DNA of 64,000 nucleotides from Ignisphaera aggregans DSM 17230. GTDB lineage: Archaea; Thermoproteota; Thermoprotei_A; Sulfolobales; Ignisphaeraceae. The notes beneath the pieces were generated by a model. It saw nothing but the letters and a program-made list of their open reading frames with translations, searched no databases and was not told where the DNA came from. Where the stretch lies: assembly GCA_000145985.1 (NCBI GenBank), contig CP002098.1:1811954-1875953 (forward strand), read 5' to 3'. The first letter of the stretch is position 1. Every line of letters starts with the position of its first letter. The position numbers and the translations under genes are program-made. Shown here in pieces: positions 53,460 to 61,834 of the stretch.

Positions 53460-54956
53460 ATGAGGCTTAGGTCTAGGAGTACTAGTCTTGCTGTAGCCTA
53501 TTTGATGCTGATTGTAGCTACATTTGTTGCTGAATCTATACTTGTAACTGCTTTCATAGGCTCTGTATATAGATCAGCATCGTATCTGCCGAGTGTTGTT
53601 GAGGGTTTTGGGGGTGGTGTGGTGTATGGAGCATATGCTGTTGGCCCAATGCAGTATAGGGTAGGGAATAGGGTGATAAATACATATGCTCTCTATATAT
53701 CGCTGGTAAACCCGAATCCAATGCCTACAGAGGTAGTTCTACTGACATATATAACTGGTGAGATACCCTCTGAAAAGGTTGTTGATCTCTTCTCTGTCTA
53801 CGATATGGAGTTTACATATAGGGATAGCGGTGTTGAGATGGTTAGAAGCAGTCCTAGGTGGTTTCCAGATGCAAAAAGCTATATCTATATGCCTCCACAT
53901 ACAGCTGCTTCACTCACAGTCCCAATATATAGCAGAGTTATCGCTGGAACACCATCTGTTATACTTGCATGTACAAAAACTGGCTGTACAAAGCTTGAGG
54001 AGGTTGGCGAGATGAGGCATAGGCCAAGCGGTGAACAGCCATGGATAATCACACGCAGAGATATAGGCGGTGGAGATGCTAGCGGTGGAACACCATTCAG
54101 CATCCCAGATCAGTGGAAGTGGGAGGCACGGACAATAGGTGGATATATACATCAATGTGTTCCCCGCTATGGAACCATATACTACACTGGATATACACAG
54201 TGTTGTGAACCTAGTATTAGTTCTAGTGGATACTCCTGTAGATCTACGGGTCAAAGAGGTGGCTGTCTCCCTGTTAGTGGTTCAATGCCTAGCTACAGTG
54301 CTGTGAATGGCTTTCCAAACAATGTTATAGCAGGTTTCTATGTAACAGATACATCGTTTGACTTCAAGACGCCTGAGACTATAAGGATAGGGAGATATAC
54401 ATATAGACTCTACGGCTTGGGCCTAGGGCCAGGTGTATCAACATGGTATTTGATCCCGGGTAAGTGGAGAGACTATACAGGGACATCATGTCTAGACAGA
54501 GTTGTAACGATAACGATAAGAATTACGCCGAATATAGGAAAAAGCGGTGCAACATTTGCAGATGTACTACCCAAGAGCTCAGCAATATATGTCTATGTAG
54601 CAACAAAGGGGTATTCAAGCAGTAGCTGGTTCCCACCTTCGAGCCAAAGAGACGAAGTAACTATAACAATCAAGTATAAGGAGGGCAACACCGAGACCTA
54701 TCTACCCACAATTTCCTCCAGCAATGGATTCGTAGACAACTCTGCAGACTTAGTCTCCAATCCCGATAACTGGAAGATCCGTATGACTGCTAGCGAGATT
54801 GTGATCACTATAACCTACCGTATGAGTGGCCCTACAGATTGGCTCTCCTCCCAATGCTTCTCATGGATCAACGAGTGTGGCAGTGGCTCGGGAAGCGATA
54901 GAAATGTCAGATTAGCGTTCTACATAGAGCTAATACCATCAGAATACCTATCATAG
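53460..54956 (+). CDS. Large membrane-anchored or secreted protein
   Basis: 498 residues. A basic start (MRLRSRSTS) and one hydrophobic segment (residues 9-35, SLAVAYLMLIVATFVAESILVTAFIG) resemble a type IV pilin or signal anchor. The rest is extracytoplasmic, strand-rich, with many Gly, Ser and Tyr, and about nine Cys in the middle (TQCCEPSISSSGYSC and others), so disulfides are likely. No family recognised. ATG 53460 follows AGGTGGG. It may be a virion surface or host-attachment protein, or a passenger. Confidence 0.6.
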   Translation: MRLRSRSTSLAVAYLMLIVATFVAESILVTAFIGSVYRSASYLPSVVEGFGGGVVYGAYAVGPMQYRVGNRVINTYALYISLVNPNPMPTEVVLLTYITGEIPSEKVVDLFSVYDMEFTYRDSGVEMVRSSPRWFPDAKSYIYMPPHTAASLTVPIYSRVIAGTPSVILACTKTGCTKLEEVGEMRHRPSGEQPWIITRRDIGGGDASGGTPFSIPDQWKWEARTIGGYIHQCVPRYGTIYYTGYTQCCEPSISSSGYSCRSTGQRGGCLPVSGSMPSYSAVNGFPNNVIAGFYVTDTSFDFKTPETIRIGRYTYRLYGLGLGPGVSTWYLIPGKWRDYTGTSCLDRVVTITIRITPNIGKSGATFADVLPKSSAIYVYVATKGYSSSSWFPPSSQRDEVTITIKYKEGNTETYLPTISSSNGFVDNSADLVSNPDNWKIRMTASEIVITITYRMSGPTDWLSSQCFSWINECGSGSGSDRNVRLAFYIELIPSEYLS

Positions 54957-55029
54957 TTTTTCTATAGATTCTCTCATCCGAGTTCGGGTCTGAACATTAG
55001 TGTTTATAACCCTCAAATCCTCAAATTAA

Positions 55030-55106
55030 GATTGAAAGGCCTCCGAGTAACGCCTAGCGGTACCGGGTTGGGGGATGATCCGCTGGGTTGTTGTGAGGAG
55101 GTCACT
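55030..55106 (+). ncRNA. Hairpin RNA candidate (H/ACA-like)
   Basis: Outer stem GGCCTCC (55038-55044) with GGAGGTC (55097-55103), internal loop GAGTAACG/TTGTTGTGA, inner 8-bp stem CCTAGCGG (55053-55060) with CCGCTGGG (55080-55087), loop 19 nt. A TATA box TTTATAA at 55003-55009 lies 25 bp before the expected 5' end. The internal loop between two stems, 16 nt from ACT (ACA expected), is like an archaeal H/ACA pocket, but a clear K-turn and ACA are missing. Confidence 0.4.
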
Positions 55107-55168
55107 ATTTCAATATCAAACCAATCAGAAAAGACTGAAAGGAAAGAGAAGAGAGTGAAGGAAAAAAG

Positions 55169-56083
55169 CTATTCTATCTTTAAGAGGTCGTCTAATGTTG
55201 TTGTACATGGCACATTTACTTCTTCACACCAAGCTTTTGATACTGTGTATACAGCTTTCAGAGCTCCATCCACATAGAGTGCACCGTCGAGACCAATAAA
55301 CTTTAGTTGCTCATCATATTTCTCCAGATGTTCATCTATCAGTTCCTTGACAAAAGTGTTTTCTGCCAACTTAAACACGATTATGTATGGCGTTCCTGTC
55401 TCTTCTAACAGTTTGTACTCCTCGTACCAGAACCTCATAACTCCTATCTCCATTATGACTACTACCTTGGGATAGCTCTTAACCAGCTGTTCATATCTAT
55501 TTAGAAATTCGTTTCTCTCGGTGGGGTCTACAGCGTTGTAGAACTCTATGACCATTGACTTGTTTTCGAAATGTATTATTGTCCAGATGGAGTAGTTCTT
55601 ATACCTACTGGCATATTTCTCTGCTAGTGGAGGCACTATTGCAAGGGTTATATACCACTCCTTCTCAGTACTGTAGCACAGCTTCTTCAGCCAGTAACAG
55701 TTGTTGTCGAGGAGAAGACTATAGCATGAATCATATAGAAGTTCGCTGAACCGCTCCCTAACAACTGGACAGGGATCAGAGTAGTTCACCCTAAGTTTCC
55801 TATACTCAAATTCAAGTGGTTGTAACCTGAAGCTATCTCTACACATTGGCACTACATAATCATATGATGCTCTATCCATGAGGAACAGCTTGTATACCTC
55901 TGCCCATGATAGTGGCTCTGTTATAACAGCCTTCTTTCCACCTTCCTCAACCCTAAGCTGTGGAACAAGCTCTTCTAGAGGAGGTGGCGGTGAAGGTCTC
56001 TGGAACAGCATCGGGACTAGATATATAGCTAGTACAGCAACTGTCAATAAAACAGAGATTATCACAGCTGTAAGTATTCTCAT
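55169..56083 (-). CDS. Membrane-anchored extracellular protein of unknown function
   Basis: 304 residues. One N-terminal membrane helix (ILTAVIISVLLTVAVLAIYLVPML), a Pro-rich linker (RPSPPPPLEE) and then an outer domain of 260 residues with paired cysteines (CRDSF, SCYSLLLDNNCYWLKKLC, WCEEVNVPC). The last third (PKVVVIMEIGVMRFWYEEYKLLEETGTPYIIVFKL) could be alpha/beta, thioredoxin-like in layout, but no CxxC active site is seen. No family recognised. Confidence 0.6.
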   Translation of the reverse strand: MRILTAVIISVLLTVAVLAIYLVPMLFQRPSPPPPLEELVPQLRVEEGGKKAVITEPLSWAEVYKLFLMDRASYDYVVPMCRDSFRLQPLEFEYRKLRVNYSDPCPVVRERFSELLYDSCYSLLLDNNCYWLKKLCYSTEKEWYITLAIVPPLAEKYASRYKNYSIWTIIHFENKSMVIEFYNAVDPTERNEFLNRYEQLVKSYPKVVVIMEIGVMRFWYEEYKLLEETGTPYIIVFKLAENTFVKELIDEHLEKYDEQLKFIGLDGALYVDGALKAVYTVSKAWCEEVNVPCTTTLDDLLKIE

Positions 56084-56183
56084 TATCTACACCAGTAGAT
56101 TAGTAAAGCCTAAGACATATATAAGCTATATTCAAAGTATAATACCTACTATTAGTATACCTGTATATTATATAGAGAGTGAT

Positions 56184-56615
56184 TTGAATCTCTATCTATG
56201 TTCTGTGGGAGTAGATATAGCTAGAGGTGAAGAGATAGCTGATAAGGTTGTAGAGACACTGGCTATTAAGCTTAGGGCTATGGAGGAGATAGGTAAAGGT
56301 TTTCATGCAGATGGAGATGTAACTATGTATGATAGATTAATAGTTGTGCTAGGAACCCTCGGCAAGAGGTATATAGATAGGGTGTTGGAGACAGAGCCTA
56401 CCGAAAGTGATGTTAAAAGAGTTGTAGAAATCCTTGAGAAACACGGAGTAGAGCTCACACCGGAGGAGATCATCATCCTGAGCAAGGTGAGGAGATTCAT
56501 AGAAGAGAAGCTGAAGGTTGAAGGATTAACAATTCTAGAGAAGATTATTGATGCAGACATAGAGGTAGGGATGAATTCAGACCTGGTTTCAATCTATGCT
56601 GGTTCCTGGCGATGA
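56184..56615 (+). CDS. Hypothetical helical protein next to attR
   Basis: About 143 residues from TTG 56184 (GTG 56205 is an alternative). Mostly helical and charged: GEEIADKVVETLAIKLRAMEEIG, ESDVKRVVEILEKHGVELTPEEIIILSKVRRFIEEKL. The frame extends further back, but that part overlaps the opposite gene's coding region. A TATA-like ATTATATAG lies at 56167-56175. No family recognised. Confidence 0.45.
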   Translation: MNLYLCSVGVDIARGEEIADKVVETLAIKLRAMEEIGKGFHADGDVTMYDRLIVVLGTLGKRYIDRVLETEPTESDVKRVVEILEKHGVELTPEEIIILSKVRRFIEEKLKVEGLTILEKIIDADIEVGMNSDLVSIYAGSWR

Positions 56616-56699
56616 TACCACCGCCTTTACCTGAATTTTGAATTCATTTAGAGTTTCCGAAACACGTGGTTCTCGGGAATCTGTGATATTCATTAGCAA

Positions 56700-56751
56700 G
56701 CCTTCCAAGCCGGAGATCCCGGGTTCAAATCCCGGCCGCCGCACCAAGAAT
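56700..56751 (+). repeat. attR, 52-bp repeat (tRNA-Gly 3' half)
   Basis: The exact copy of 32059-32110: the 3' half of a tRNA-Gly with CCA and AAGAAT. No tRNA 5' half precedes it, so it is a remnant, not a gene. Confidence 0.97.
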
Positions 56752-57022
56752 TCTCTTTACAGATGCATTAGCGGAAACCTGGAGTCCTGTGACTGAGTGT
56801 CCTGTTCAATCCCTCTAAAAGCCGGCCAAGATTTCGATATTCGGCTCCGGTCTAGCCTCTCTTAACGCGGCATCGATTGAAAGAATCTGCTGTGTTTACA
56901 CAAAGAGCCCGCCTCCTATGCCATTCCTGAGGCTAACCAGAGCCTCCGACCTTTCAGTCTTTTCTAGTTGCTTCGTCAGCGCTACATACAATCTGGGGAA
57001 ATCCTGCTTGGTTGGAGATCCT
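56752..57022. other. Gap right of attR with a decayed reading frame
   Basis: 271 bp without an intact gene. The minus-strand fragment 56896-57009 is listed separately. The remaining stretch has a higher GC look than the chromosome further right. Confidence 0.5.
56896..57009 (-). pseudogene. Remnant of the second gene of a duplicated membrane-protein pair
   Basis: Minus-strand frame KQDFPRLYVALTKQLEKTER, ending GGGLFV and stop. Its first residues and the DNA before it (CTAGAGGATC, then a CC-AG-CAG-TTCCCC pattern) match the start of the membrane protein gene at 57652 (MQNFPIPY), but with AAG in place of ATG. Downstream the two diverge. It is thus a decayed copy lacking a start codon. Confidence 0.45.
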
Positions 57023-57307
57023 CTAGCTACGCCTTGATCCCCTCAATTCATTAATCATGAAGAGGGCGGAGGTTGCAATAATGGCGAAACTGAAGAGCCC
57101 TGCAGCCAGAGCACGTGCAACTGTTGTGTCGATCCCGTACAGGTGGAGCCACTGTAAAACACCAACCACAATACCATTAATTGCGGCTTCGATATTTATG
57201 ATCCAAGCCATCTTCGGAATTCGGGATCTGTACACAATCATAAGTAGAAGAACGGTAACACCTATCGACAGAGGCAAAACCACCATGATTAGCCCAAGCA
57301 GATCCAT
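57023..57307 (-). CDS. Small membrane protein, copy A
   Basis: 94 residues, three hydrophobic segments (LIMVVLPLSIGVTVLLLMIVY, IVVGVLQWLHLYG, ALAAGLFSFAIIATSALFM), ending in GSRRS. Clearly a paralogue of the protein at 57665-57955: WIINIEAA against WIMNAELA, LQWLHLYGIDT against LDYLNLYGVKT, same GSRRS end. ATG 57307 is chosen because the paralogue starts at the same place (ATGGATCTGCTT). The function is unknown. Confidence 0.6.
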   Translation of the reverse strand: MDLLGLIMVVLPLSIGVTVLLLMIVYRSRIPKMAWIINIEAAINGIVVGVLQWLHLYGIDTTVARALAAGLFSFAIIATSALFMINELRGSRRS

Positions 57308-57385
57308 GCTATCCCATCCCCACACTTCTTACCCCCAGTATTTATTTCTTGCTGTTCTTCTCAGTTTCTTTATAGCGTGTCTCTC

Positions 57386-57652
57386 TTATCTCCCTAAGAG
57401 AGCCAAAAGCACTAGGTACCCCAGCAAGATGCCAGATAGGAGTGATGCTGCGATGATTAGACCACTTTTAACATTCTCTCCGAACCTTCTCAGCATTACA
57501 ACCAGAACAGATATTAACACGAGATTCAGAATGAGTGACAGCAATTTCTCATTGATGACTGTAGCGAAGGCTTCAACTGTTTTCGCTGAGGCGAGGAAGT
57601 ATGCGAATCCGATCACAAAAGCTGAGAGGTACGGTATGGGGAAATTCTGCAT
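57386..57652 (-). CDS. Small membrane protein, second gene of the pair
   Basis: 88 residues with three membrane segments (YLSAFVIGFAYFLASA, LSLILNLVLISVLVVML, GLIIAASLLSGILLGYLVLLALLG). It lies 12 bp after the paralogue at 57665. No known family. Small proteins with two or three hydrophobic segments resemble shell proteins of spindle-shaped archaeal viruses, but nothing here proves that. Confidence 0.55.
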   Translation of the reverse strand: MQNFPIPYLSAFVIGFAYFLASAKTVEAFATVINEKLLSLILNLVLISVLVVMLRRFGENVKSGLIIAASLLSGILLGYLVLLALLGR

Positions 57653-57664
57653 GGTGAGGATCCT

Positions 57665-57955
57665 CTAGCTACGCCTTGAACCCTTCGATTTATTAATAAA
57701 GGAGATGACAGAGGTTGCCAACAAAGCGAGAAAGGCAAAGAAGAAAAACAAAACAGAGTTAATCGCTGTTTTGACTCCGTATAGATTAAGGTAGTCTAGA
57801 GCACCCGCTACTATAAGGAAAACTGCGAGTTCAGCATTCATAATCCAATCCCATTTCTGAAATCGGGATCTGCGCACGATCAGGTACGGAAGAGAGATAA
57901 TCCCGTACAGCAAAGCCAAAGTCGCTAAGATCTGATTTATCCTAAGCAGATCCAT
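57665..57955 (-). CDS. Small membrane protein, copy B
   Basis: 96 residues, three hydrophobic segments, GSRRS end, paralogue of 57023-57307. ATG follows AGTGGGATAAC, and a TTTTAAAA run at 57971-57992 could be its TATA element. It heads the duplicated two-gene unit. Confidence 0.6.
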   Translation of the reverse strand: MDLLRINQILATLALLYGIISLPYLIVRRSRFQKWDWIMNAELAVFLIVAGALDYLNLYGVKTAINSVLFFFFAFLALLATSVISFINKSKGSRRS

Positions 57956-58002
57956 GTTATCCCACTCTTTCCAAAACTAAATTTTAAAAAATTTTTAAAT
58001 TT

Positions 58003-58842
58003 TTACCAAAGTCTAGCGCATGCTATAGCTATCCGCCAAAATATCAAGTCTACCGCGAGACAAACATCCATTGCTGGACAGTCATGGTAGCAACTATTTA
58101 GCGCACCCCACAAACCGTAAACGGCGAAAATTATACAAGATATACATCCATATACAGATCCTATGCAACCCAATGTGCACCCCACTACTGCCGCATATAG
58201 AGAGGCACAGCATTCATATACGAGTTGCAACTGTGAGGCTCGGAGATCCAAGCACTCGAAAGTAATAATGTACGGCCACTGCAATGGAAACACGCAAACT
58301 GTGACTTCATCCATAACTGTGGCGATTCCTATGCCCACAGCGTTGTATTCGGCTAGATCTCTCTCAATTTTCTTCGCCAACTCGTTCAGCTCGATTTTAG
58401 CCTTGTTCCATATCCAGCTAGTGGTATCATTCCTCCTTATCTCGTCCAGCACTTCGCCGAGAAGCCTGTAGTGGTCTGCGAGAGTCGTCTTGTTGACGAG
58501 GAACACTACGTCAGCTACGGGCTGAGCTTTATCGTCCCTCGGGTCGATGTTGACGCGGTCACGAAGATGCTCGCCTTGTTTAGAGGTGTAATTGTCGTCA
58601 CAATGCTCAGGTTGTACTAGTTGTGCTTGGCTCTGTAAACCAGTTACGTAGAAGCTGAAGTCCTCATCATAAACAGTGACTTTCAACAGCTCTAAGCTCC
58701 CCCTTCCAACTCGCGTTGTAGACCACATCGACGTTAAACGCTGTAAGGCGTTGCAGGACACGTACCGCCGCTGCATACATGAGCAGTCACTGCATGCTTT
58801 GCCTCCAAACTCCATCATCTGGTTTACCCAGGTTACGTTCAA
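58003..58842 (-). CDS. Cys-rich protein with hydrophobic C-terminus, probably 5'-broken
   Basis: 279 residues from a TTG. The N-terminal half is hydrophilic with clustered Cys (ACSDCSCMQRRYVSC); the last 70 residues are hydrophobic with many Cys (ECCASLYAAVVGCTLGCIG, CISCIIFAVYGLW). The best ribosome site, AGGTGATG at about 58916, leads to an ATG at 58902 in another frame that ends after 38 residues, so the true start may have been lost through a frameshift near 58855. No family recognised. Confidence 0.45.
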   Translation of the reverse strand: MNVTWVNQMMEFGGKACSDCSCMQRRYVSCNALQRLTSMWSTTRVGRGSLELLKVTVYDEDFSFYVTGLQSQAQLVQPEHCDDNYTSKQGEHLRDRVNIDPRDDKAQPVADVVFLVNKTTLADHYRLLGEVLDEIRRNDTTSWIWNKAKIELNELAKKIERDLAEYNAVGIGIATVMDEVTVCVFPLQWPYIITFECLDLRASQLQLVYECCASLYAAVVGCTLGCIGSVYGCISCIIFAVYGLWGALNSCYHDCPAMDVCLAVDLIFWRIAIACARLW

Positions 58843-59038
58843 CAGTAGCTTTCCCTTTCCATCTATACATAGCTGATCGCAAGACTAGAGGTTTACACTC
58901 CATAAATTGTATCATCACCTAAAAGAGTTGTTTAGAGCGTCTAAACTTTTTCGATGACCTAAGAAACTATCTGTAGCTAGAGACAATGAGAATTTTAAAC
59001 CCTTTGTCTATCTAGAGTAGTAATAGGCGTTTATCTCA

Positions 59039-59302
59039 ATGTCATCAGAAATGATACTTAGATATGAGAGATCTGTTGACGCTTTCTACATAAAGCTGAA
59101 GGAGGACAGGATTGTAGAGAGTGACGAGGTTGCACCAGGGATAATCATCGATTACAACGATAAGGGCGAGATTGTTGGAGTCGAGGTGTTACAATTCTCG
59201 AAGAGGAGTATTGATATAAAGAAGCTGATTACAGAGGGTATAGAAGCACTTCTTATAGCAGTGCGAATACATTGTATATTCGCTACTCAGTACATGCACT
59301 AG
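59039..59302 (+). CDS. DUF2283 antitoxin-like protein
   Basis: 87 residues. ILRYERSVDAFYIKLKEDR, VAPGIIIDYNDKGEIVGVEVLQFSKR match DUF2283, a family common as antitoxin in type II toxin-antitoxin pairs. Its last 15 residues continue into the start of the toxin-like frame, so the end may be read through. The DUF4258-like partner follows at once. Confidence 0.75.
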   Translation: MSSEMILRYERSVDAFYIKLKEDRIVESDEVAPGIIIDYNDKGEIVGVEVLQFSKRSIDIKKLITEGIEALLIAVRIHCIFATQYMH

Positions 59303-59521
59303 AACGTATGCGACAGCGTGGAATTAACAGAAATCTAGTTGAAGCTCTGTATCGCTAACCCTGACAGATATGAATATTTAGACAATCTTCATAGATGTGT
59401 GAAGAAACTTAATGGAAAAGTACTAGTTATAATCTACAAAGGGTTTATGAAGAAATTTTTAATCGTAACGGCTTATATCCCAACAAAGGTTCATAAATAC
59501 CTCAAATTAGATATAGAATAG
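59272..59521 (+). pseudogene. Frameshifted DUF4258-like toxin
   Basis: The first frame from TTG 59272 reads YIRYSVHALERMRQRGINRN and stops at 59358. The downstream frame (from about 59345) reads NPDRYEYLDNLHRCVKKLNG and KGFMKKFLIVTAYIPTKVHK to 59521. Together they give the DUF4258 pattern (HALERMRERGI ... VIYK ... VVTAY). One base change near 59345-59357 breaks it. So the toxin is probably inactive, or the base call is wrong. Confidence 0.65.
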
Positions 59522-59618
59522 GAACTAAGACAGTTTATAGGCTATGACTATGACATGGTTTATTAGGTATAATACTCCTTTTCTAAACCTAAAAATATGT
59601 AATTTGTTGTGATGCGCC

Positions 59619-60116
59619 ATGCTAGTGCTATCTATAGATGTTAAGGATTTGAAAAGGTTTATAGAGTATATGAGGAGTAATAGTTTTAATGTTGTTGAGG
59701 ATGTACATAGTGTTTTAGAGGATTCCTCTGAGCTTTTAGTGATGTATGTTTTTGATGAGAGGAATAGTCTTAGTGCTATCTTCCTTATCCACTATATAGA
59801 TTCTCACTATGCCTCTATAGTTGATCTGCCTCAGGAAGCAGATGATATGGTGTTATTGAGGAGTCTTTTGGATGCTAATAGATCTGGAGATTTTTGGCGA
59901 GCACCAGTAGAACCTATATTGGCTGTTATCTTCAATGAGAATATTTTGAGGGTGATTAATAGATATAGTGATGAATATCATCCAAAATCTATTAAGTATG
60001 TAAATACATATCTATCTATATCCAAGAATGCAAATCTTTTAAAATCGTTGATAGATAGCTTTATATCTATGGCTAAGGATATTAGTAGGAGCCGTAAGAT
60101 AGATAGCTATGGTTAG
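59619..60116 (+). CDS. Hypothetical protein
   Basis: 165 residues, an alpha/beta pattern with many acidic residues and a helical end (NLLKSLIDSFISMAKDISRSR). No known family. Codon use is AT-rich like the chromosome. It is convergent with the FMN reductase family gene, 3 bp apart. Confidence 0.55.
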   Translation: MLVLSIDVKDLKRFIEYMRSNSFNVVEDVHSVLEDSSELLVMYVFDERNSLSAIFLIHYIDSHYASIVDLPQEADDMVLLRSLLDANRSGDFWRAPVEPILAVIFNENILRVINRYSDEYHPKSIKYVNTYLSISKNANLLKSLIDSFISMAKDISRSRKIDSYG

Positions 60117-60119
60117 TAG

Positions 60120-60830
60120 CTATAGGATGCTGCTTAGATAGTTGTTGGCAATGTCTCTAGCTATCTTCTTTACAAGTGTTTTATATTCGTCATCAGCTCT
60201 ATACCAATATATCGGTTTTTCAATACCTTTCAATGCCTTTATCATCAGCACTGTACATCTAACAACATTAGCTACATCGAGTATAAAGCTCTCATTTTCT
60301 AGAGGATCTTCATCAGAGGTGTGATATGCTAAAGCCCATGGGGGTATAACAACGCCCATACTATTCATTATCGCCATTAGATTTTGTATAACAGCTATAG
60401 AGCCTGTATCATTGCCTATAGCTATAAATGATGCTACCTTTCCCTCAAGCCTACTCCTACCCTCAGTAAATATAGCATTTTCAAATACTGTCAGCCTATC
60501 TATAAAGTTTTTCATAGGGCCTGGTACATTGTACCAATAGATAGGTGTTATAAAGATGATTCCATCGCTATTAACAATATATTCATAGAGTTTCCTCATA
60601 TCATCTTCTATAACACATGGATATCTACACAGCATCACATCGTCAGATACACAGCCAAGACAAGGCTTTATATCATAGTCATAGACATCTATATGTATAG
60701 CCTCAACACCCTCAATATCCTTTGCAAAACCCTCAACAATCTTAGCTACTATTCTCACACTACCATACTCCCTAGGAGATGAACTCGCAATTAATAGCCT
60801 AATACCATCTCTAATCAAGGGCATCACCAT
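60120..60830 (-). CDS. NADPH-dependent FMN reductase family (flavodoxin-fold) protein
   Basis: About 237 residues. RLLIASSSPREYGSVRIVAKIVEGF forms the phosphate-binding start, KPCLGCVSDDVMLC the Cys-rich loop, and IIFITPIYWYNVPGPMKNFIDRL the FMN-binding hallmark. It moves electrons through FMN between NAD(P)H and an unknown partner. ATG 60830 or 60824 may be the start (MVMPLIRDG); the frame opens at 60875. The gene lies 20 bp downstream of the aspartyl protease gene. Confidence 0.85.
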   Translation of the reverse strand: MVMPLIRDGIRLLIASSSPREYGSVRIVAKIVEGFAKDIEGVEAIHIDVYDYDIKPCLGCVSDDVMLCRYPCVIEDDMRKLYEYIVNSDGIIFITPIYWYNVPGPMKNFIDRLTVFENAIFTEGRSRLEGKVASFIAIGNDTGSIAVIQNLMAIMNSMGVVIPPWALAYHTSDEDPLENESFILDVANVVRCTVLMIKALKGIEKPIYWYRADDEYKTLVKKIARDIANNYLSSIL

Positions 60831-60895
60831 AAAAATTGATGATGTTGTACCAATCTTAAAAGCTATTTGCAACAATGAATTCCTAATCTCTAAGC

Positions 60896-61279
60896 TTAAT
60901 GACTAAGATACATAAGCAATACTTCAACAGGCTTTAACCTCTTTTCAATTGGATCAGGAGCTAGGCCCAACTGCTCCATCGTAACAGCTCCTAGTAGATA
61001 AACATTTTCCTCTCCAAAAACAACAGGAGTGGCGCTAGCCCTATAACCATCTATCTCTATACCTATCTCACCAAGTGGTCTCTCAATAACTCTATTATCA
61101 GCAAGTCTAAGTCTAACCGTTCTTAGAACGCTAATACCAAGCTTCTCAAGTATCTTAGAAGGTAGTACTGTATATGTAGCTCCAGTATCAACAATAAGCT
61201 CTATATTCAAGATATTACTTGGCTTCAAAGGATTCCAAATCTTAGCCCTTACACTAAAGGTTCCCATATCTATCGCCAT
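60896..61279 (-). CDS. Retropepsin-like aspartyl protease
   Basis: 127 residues with the active-site motif LIVDTGATYTVLP and the later hydrophobic ENVYLLGAVTMEQLG strand, as in clan AA single-domain aspartic proteases that work as dimers. Archaeal members of this kind exist (from memory). It precedes the FMN reductase family gene on the same strand. The substrate is unknown. Confidence 0.85.
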   Translation of the reverse strand: MAIDMGTFSVRAKIWNPLKPSNILNIELIVDTGATYTVLPSKILEKLGISVLRTVRLRLADNRVIERPLGEIGIEIDGYRASATPVVFGEENVYLLGAVTMEQLGLAPDPIEKRLKPVEVLLMYLSH

Positions 61280-61583
61280 AATTAGAGGTCAGACAAGCTC
61301 TATAGCTGATTATAAATACACGCCTTAATATTCTAATTACGCACTATTCCATCTGATTATTAAGGATATAAGTTTAGGTTACTCCTAGCCGTAGAACATT
61401 AGTATAATTATTTAATATCTATACCATTTAGACATAGGGTATGAAACTAAGGAAAATTAACATGAACAAATTAATAATAGTTCTATAGTTAAATCATAAA
61501 CTGCTGACCATGCATAAAATATATAGAGTTCGTGGAAGAAAAGAATAATTGTATAAAGATAAAATAGCTAATGATGACATATG
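61280..61583. other. Intergenic region without a supported gene
   Basis: 304 bp, AT-rich, nothing coding on either strand. It holds the 3' flank of the tRNA-Arg and, near 61310-61320, a possible TATA element of the protease gene (GATTATAAATAC). Confidence 0.5.
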
Positions 61584-61661
61584 TGGCGGGCCCGAGGGGA
61601 TTTGAACCCCTGACCTCCGGCTCCGCAGGCCGGCGCTCTATCCAAGCTAAGCTACGGGCCC
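61584..61661 (-). tRNA. tRNA-Arg (anticodon GCG)
   Basis: Minus-strand cloverleaf with encoded CCA. Acceptor GGGCCCG/CGGGCCC, anticodon stem CCGGC/GCCGG with loop CTGCGGA and anticodon GCG, T-arm AGGGG-TTCAAAT-CCCCT. No intron. Confidence 0.96.
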
Positions 61662-61834
61662 AGATGATATTAGATTGTATTGGCCTTTATTAATTTCACT
61701 AAGATATCTATTTATATGGTTTGCTAGAGTTTAGCTATAGGATGATAGATATGTATGGATAATGTCATTATATATAAGCTTATAATCTCTTATTCTTTTG
61801 CAAGTGATTGAAGCCTATAGTAGGTGTTTGATAT

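Larger units (their letters stand above)
32059..56751. mobile_element. Integrated virus or plasmid, 24.7 kb, in tRNA-Gly
   Basis: Bounded by exact 52-bp repeats from the 3' half of the tRNA-Gly gene, with an intact tyrosine integrase beside attL, a higher-GC look than the flanks, and a full replication set: Mini-A, primase-polymerase, PolB, XPD-like helicase. Because the integrase gene is not cut by the att site, it is of the pNOB8-like rather than the SSV-like mode. No capsid, terminase, portal or conjugation ATPase is recognisable. Structural candidates are a pilin-like protein (35413) and membrane proteins (36495, 53460). Confidence 0.93.

Noticed and set aside
55032..55277. 81-codon open frame over the hairpin RNA and into the opposite gene
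   Set aside because: It covers the hairpin structure and the antisense of the 55169 gene, and lacks a ribosome site.
55878..56183. N-terminal extension of the frame that ends at 56615
   Set aside because: It is antisense to the start of the 55169-56083 membrane protein, which has a clear membrane helix, so only the part after 56184 is kept.
56700..56751. A second tRNA-Gly gene
   Set aside because: Only the 3' half is present; no D-arm or 5' acceptor strand precedes it.
32059..56751. CRISPR array or casposon
   Set aside because: No regularly spaced direct repeats with unique spacers and no Cas1-like gene; PolB here belongs with PrimPol and an integrase instead.
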